This document shows, in pieces, positions 41,070 through 41,336 of a stretch of 41,336 nucleotides of DNA. A program made the position numbers and the translations under genes. The notes below the pieces were generated by a model, which was not told where the DNA came from, did not search any database, and was given only the letters and a program-made list of their open reading frames with translations. Position 1 is the stretch's first letter. Each line of letters begins with the position of its first letter. Source of the stretch: Halopseudomonas pachastrellae (GTDB lineage Bacteria; Pseudomonadota; Gammaproteobacteria; Pseudomonadales; Pseudomonadaceae); the NCBI RefSeq assembly GCF_900114765.1, contig NZ_FOUD01000027.1, positions 1-41,336 of the forward strand. The letters run 5' to 3'.

Positions 41070-41336
41070 ATGCTCAACCCCCCTTCACCCAAACAACACG
41101 CGCTGGAGATGGTCACCCTCGAAGAACTGGTGCCAGCTGACCATCTGCTGCGCAAGATCGCCCAGCACATTGATTTCGAGTTCATTCGTCCTGCCACCCA
41201 GCACCTGTATTGTGCTGACAACGGTCGCCCGGCGATTGACCCGGTCACTCTGTTCAAGATGCTGTTTATTGGCTACCTGTTCGGCGTGCGCAGCGAACGA
41301 CAGTTAATGCGCGAGATTCAGGTTAACGTTGCCTAT
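41070..41336 (+). CDS. IS1182-like transposase, N-terminal fragment
   Basis: 89 codons from ATG 41070 to the window end, in frame to the last base. It has the same protein start as the left copy. Blocks LEELVPADHLLRKIAQHIDF and GVRSERQLMREIQVNVAY match the N-terminal domain of IS1182-type transposases. The catalytic domain lies outside. The gene points out of the window, in the same direction as the upstream porin-like gene. Confidence 0.8.
   Translation, partial: MLNPPSPKQHALEMVTLEELVPADHLLRKIAQHIDFEFIRPATQHLYCADNGRPAIDPVTLFKMLFIGYLFGVRSERQLMREIQVNVAY

Larger units (their letters stand above)
40992..41336 (+). mobile_element. Partial insertion sequence, right copy (IS1182-like)
   Basis: This copy is inverted relative to the one at 1..329 and matches it base for base wherever I compared them. 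It is cut by the window end 16 bases further into the element than the left copy. The unrelated flanks (CTGCGGT here, CGGGGTT at the left on the minus strand) fix the element end at TCAGACTG or CAGACTG. Confidence 0.85.

Overview
The window is about 41.3 kb of GC-rich gammaproteobacterial chromosome. Gene order and protein similarity point to the Pseudomonadaceae. From memory, the block from the acyl-CoA dehydrogenase to ponA follows the order around PA5020-PA5045 of Pseudomonas aeruginosa. An Escherichia coli-type cydABX instead of the cyanide-insensitive cioAB, and a moderate GC content, would fit a Halopseudomonas-like relative. That placement is inference, not something the sequence proves.

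Layout. Both ends of the window lie inside two inverted copies of one insertion sequence (IS1182-like), each cut off in the transposase, so this is probably a contig that stops in repeats. From left to right: acyl-CoA dehydrogenase (-), SelO protein AMPylase (+), SLC13 permease (+), a convergent gap with a heptamer minisatellite, then a long minus-strand block. Read in transcription order this block is pilMNOPQ-aroK-aroB-damX-like, gltB-gltD, hemE, an orphan parA and metY. Divergent from pilM is ponA (PBP1A). A LysR regulator then faces away from an acyl-CoA synthetase and a single-chain acyl-CoA carboxylase. After that, on the minus strand, come lrgAB and a complete cydA-cydB-cydX-cydD-cydC cluster. 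Last is a plus-strand Tsx/OmpK-like outer membrane protein.

How the genes work together. PilM-N-O-P-Q are the alignment complex and secretin of the type IV pilus. They share a tightly overlapping operon with two shikimate enzymes and a SPOR-domain ATPase. GltBD assimilates ammonium. The synthetase and carboxylase probably activate an organic acid to its CoA thioester and then carboxylate it, under the LysR regulator, whose likely operator is a perfect palindrome in the divergent promoter. CydABX is a cytochrome bd quinol oxidase, and CydDC is the ABC exporter needed for its assembly, so structure and maturation genes sit together.

Most of the window is ordinary core genome, and I did not find a clear new multi-gene system. 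The points most worth a second look are: the two IS copies, each placed directly behind a terminator hairpin and each carrying its own terminator; the 13.6-copy heptamer array with a diverged counterpart across the same gap; a PsrA-like operator on the acyl-CoA dehydrogenase promoter; the apparent lack of a normal start codon for cydD where a strong Shine-Dalgarno precedes an in-frame ATC; the LysR/synthetase/carboxylase module; an attenuator-like hairpin in the gltB leader; and an in-frame hexamer repeat in the damX-like gene.
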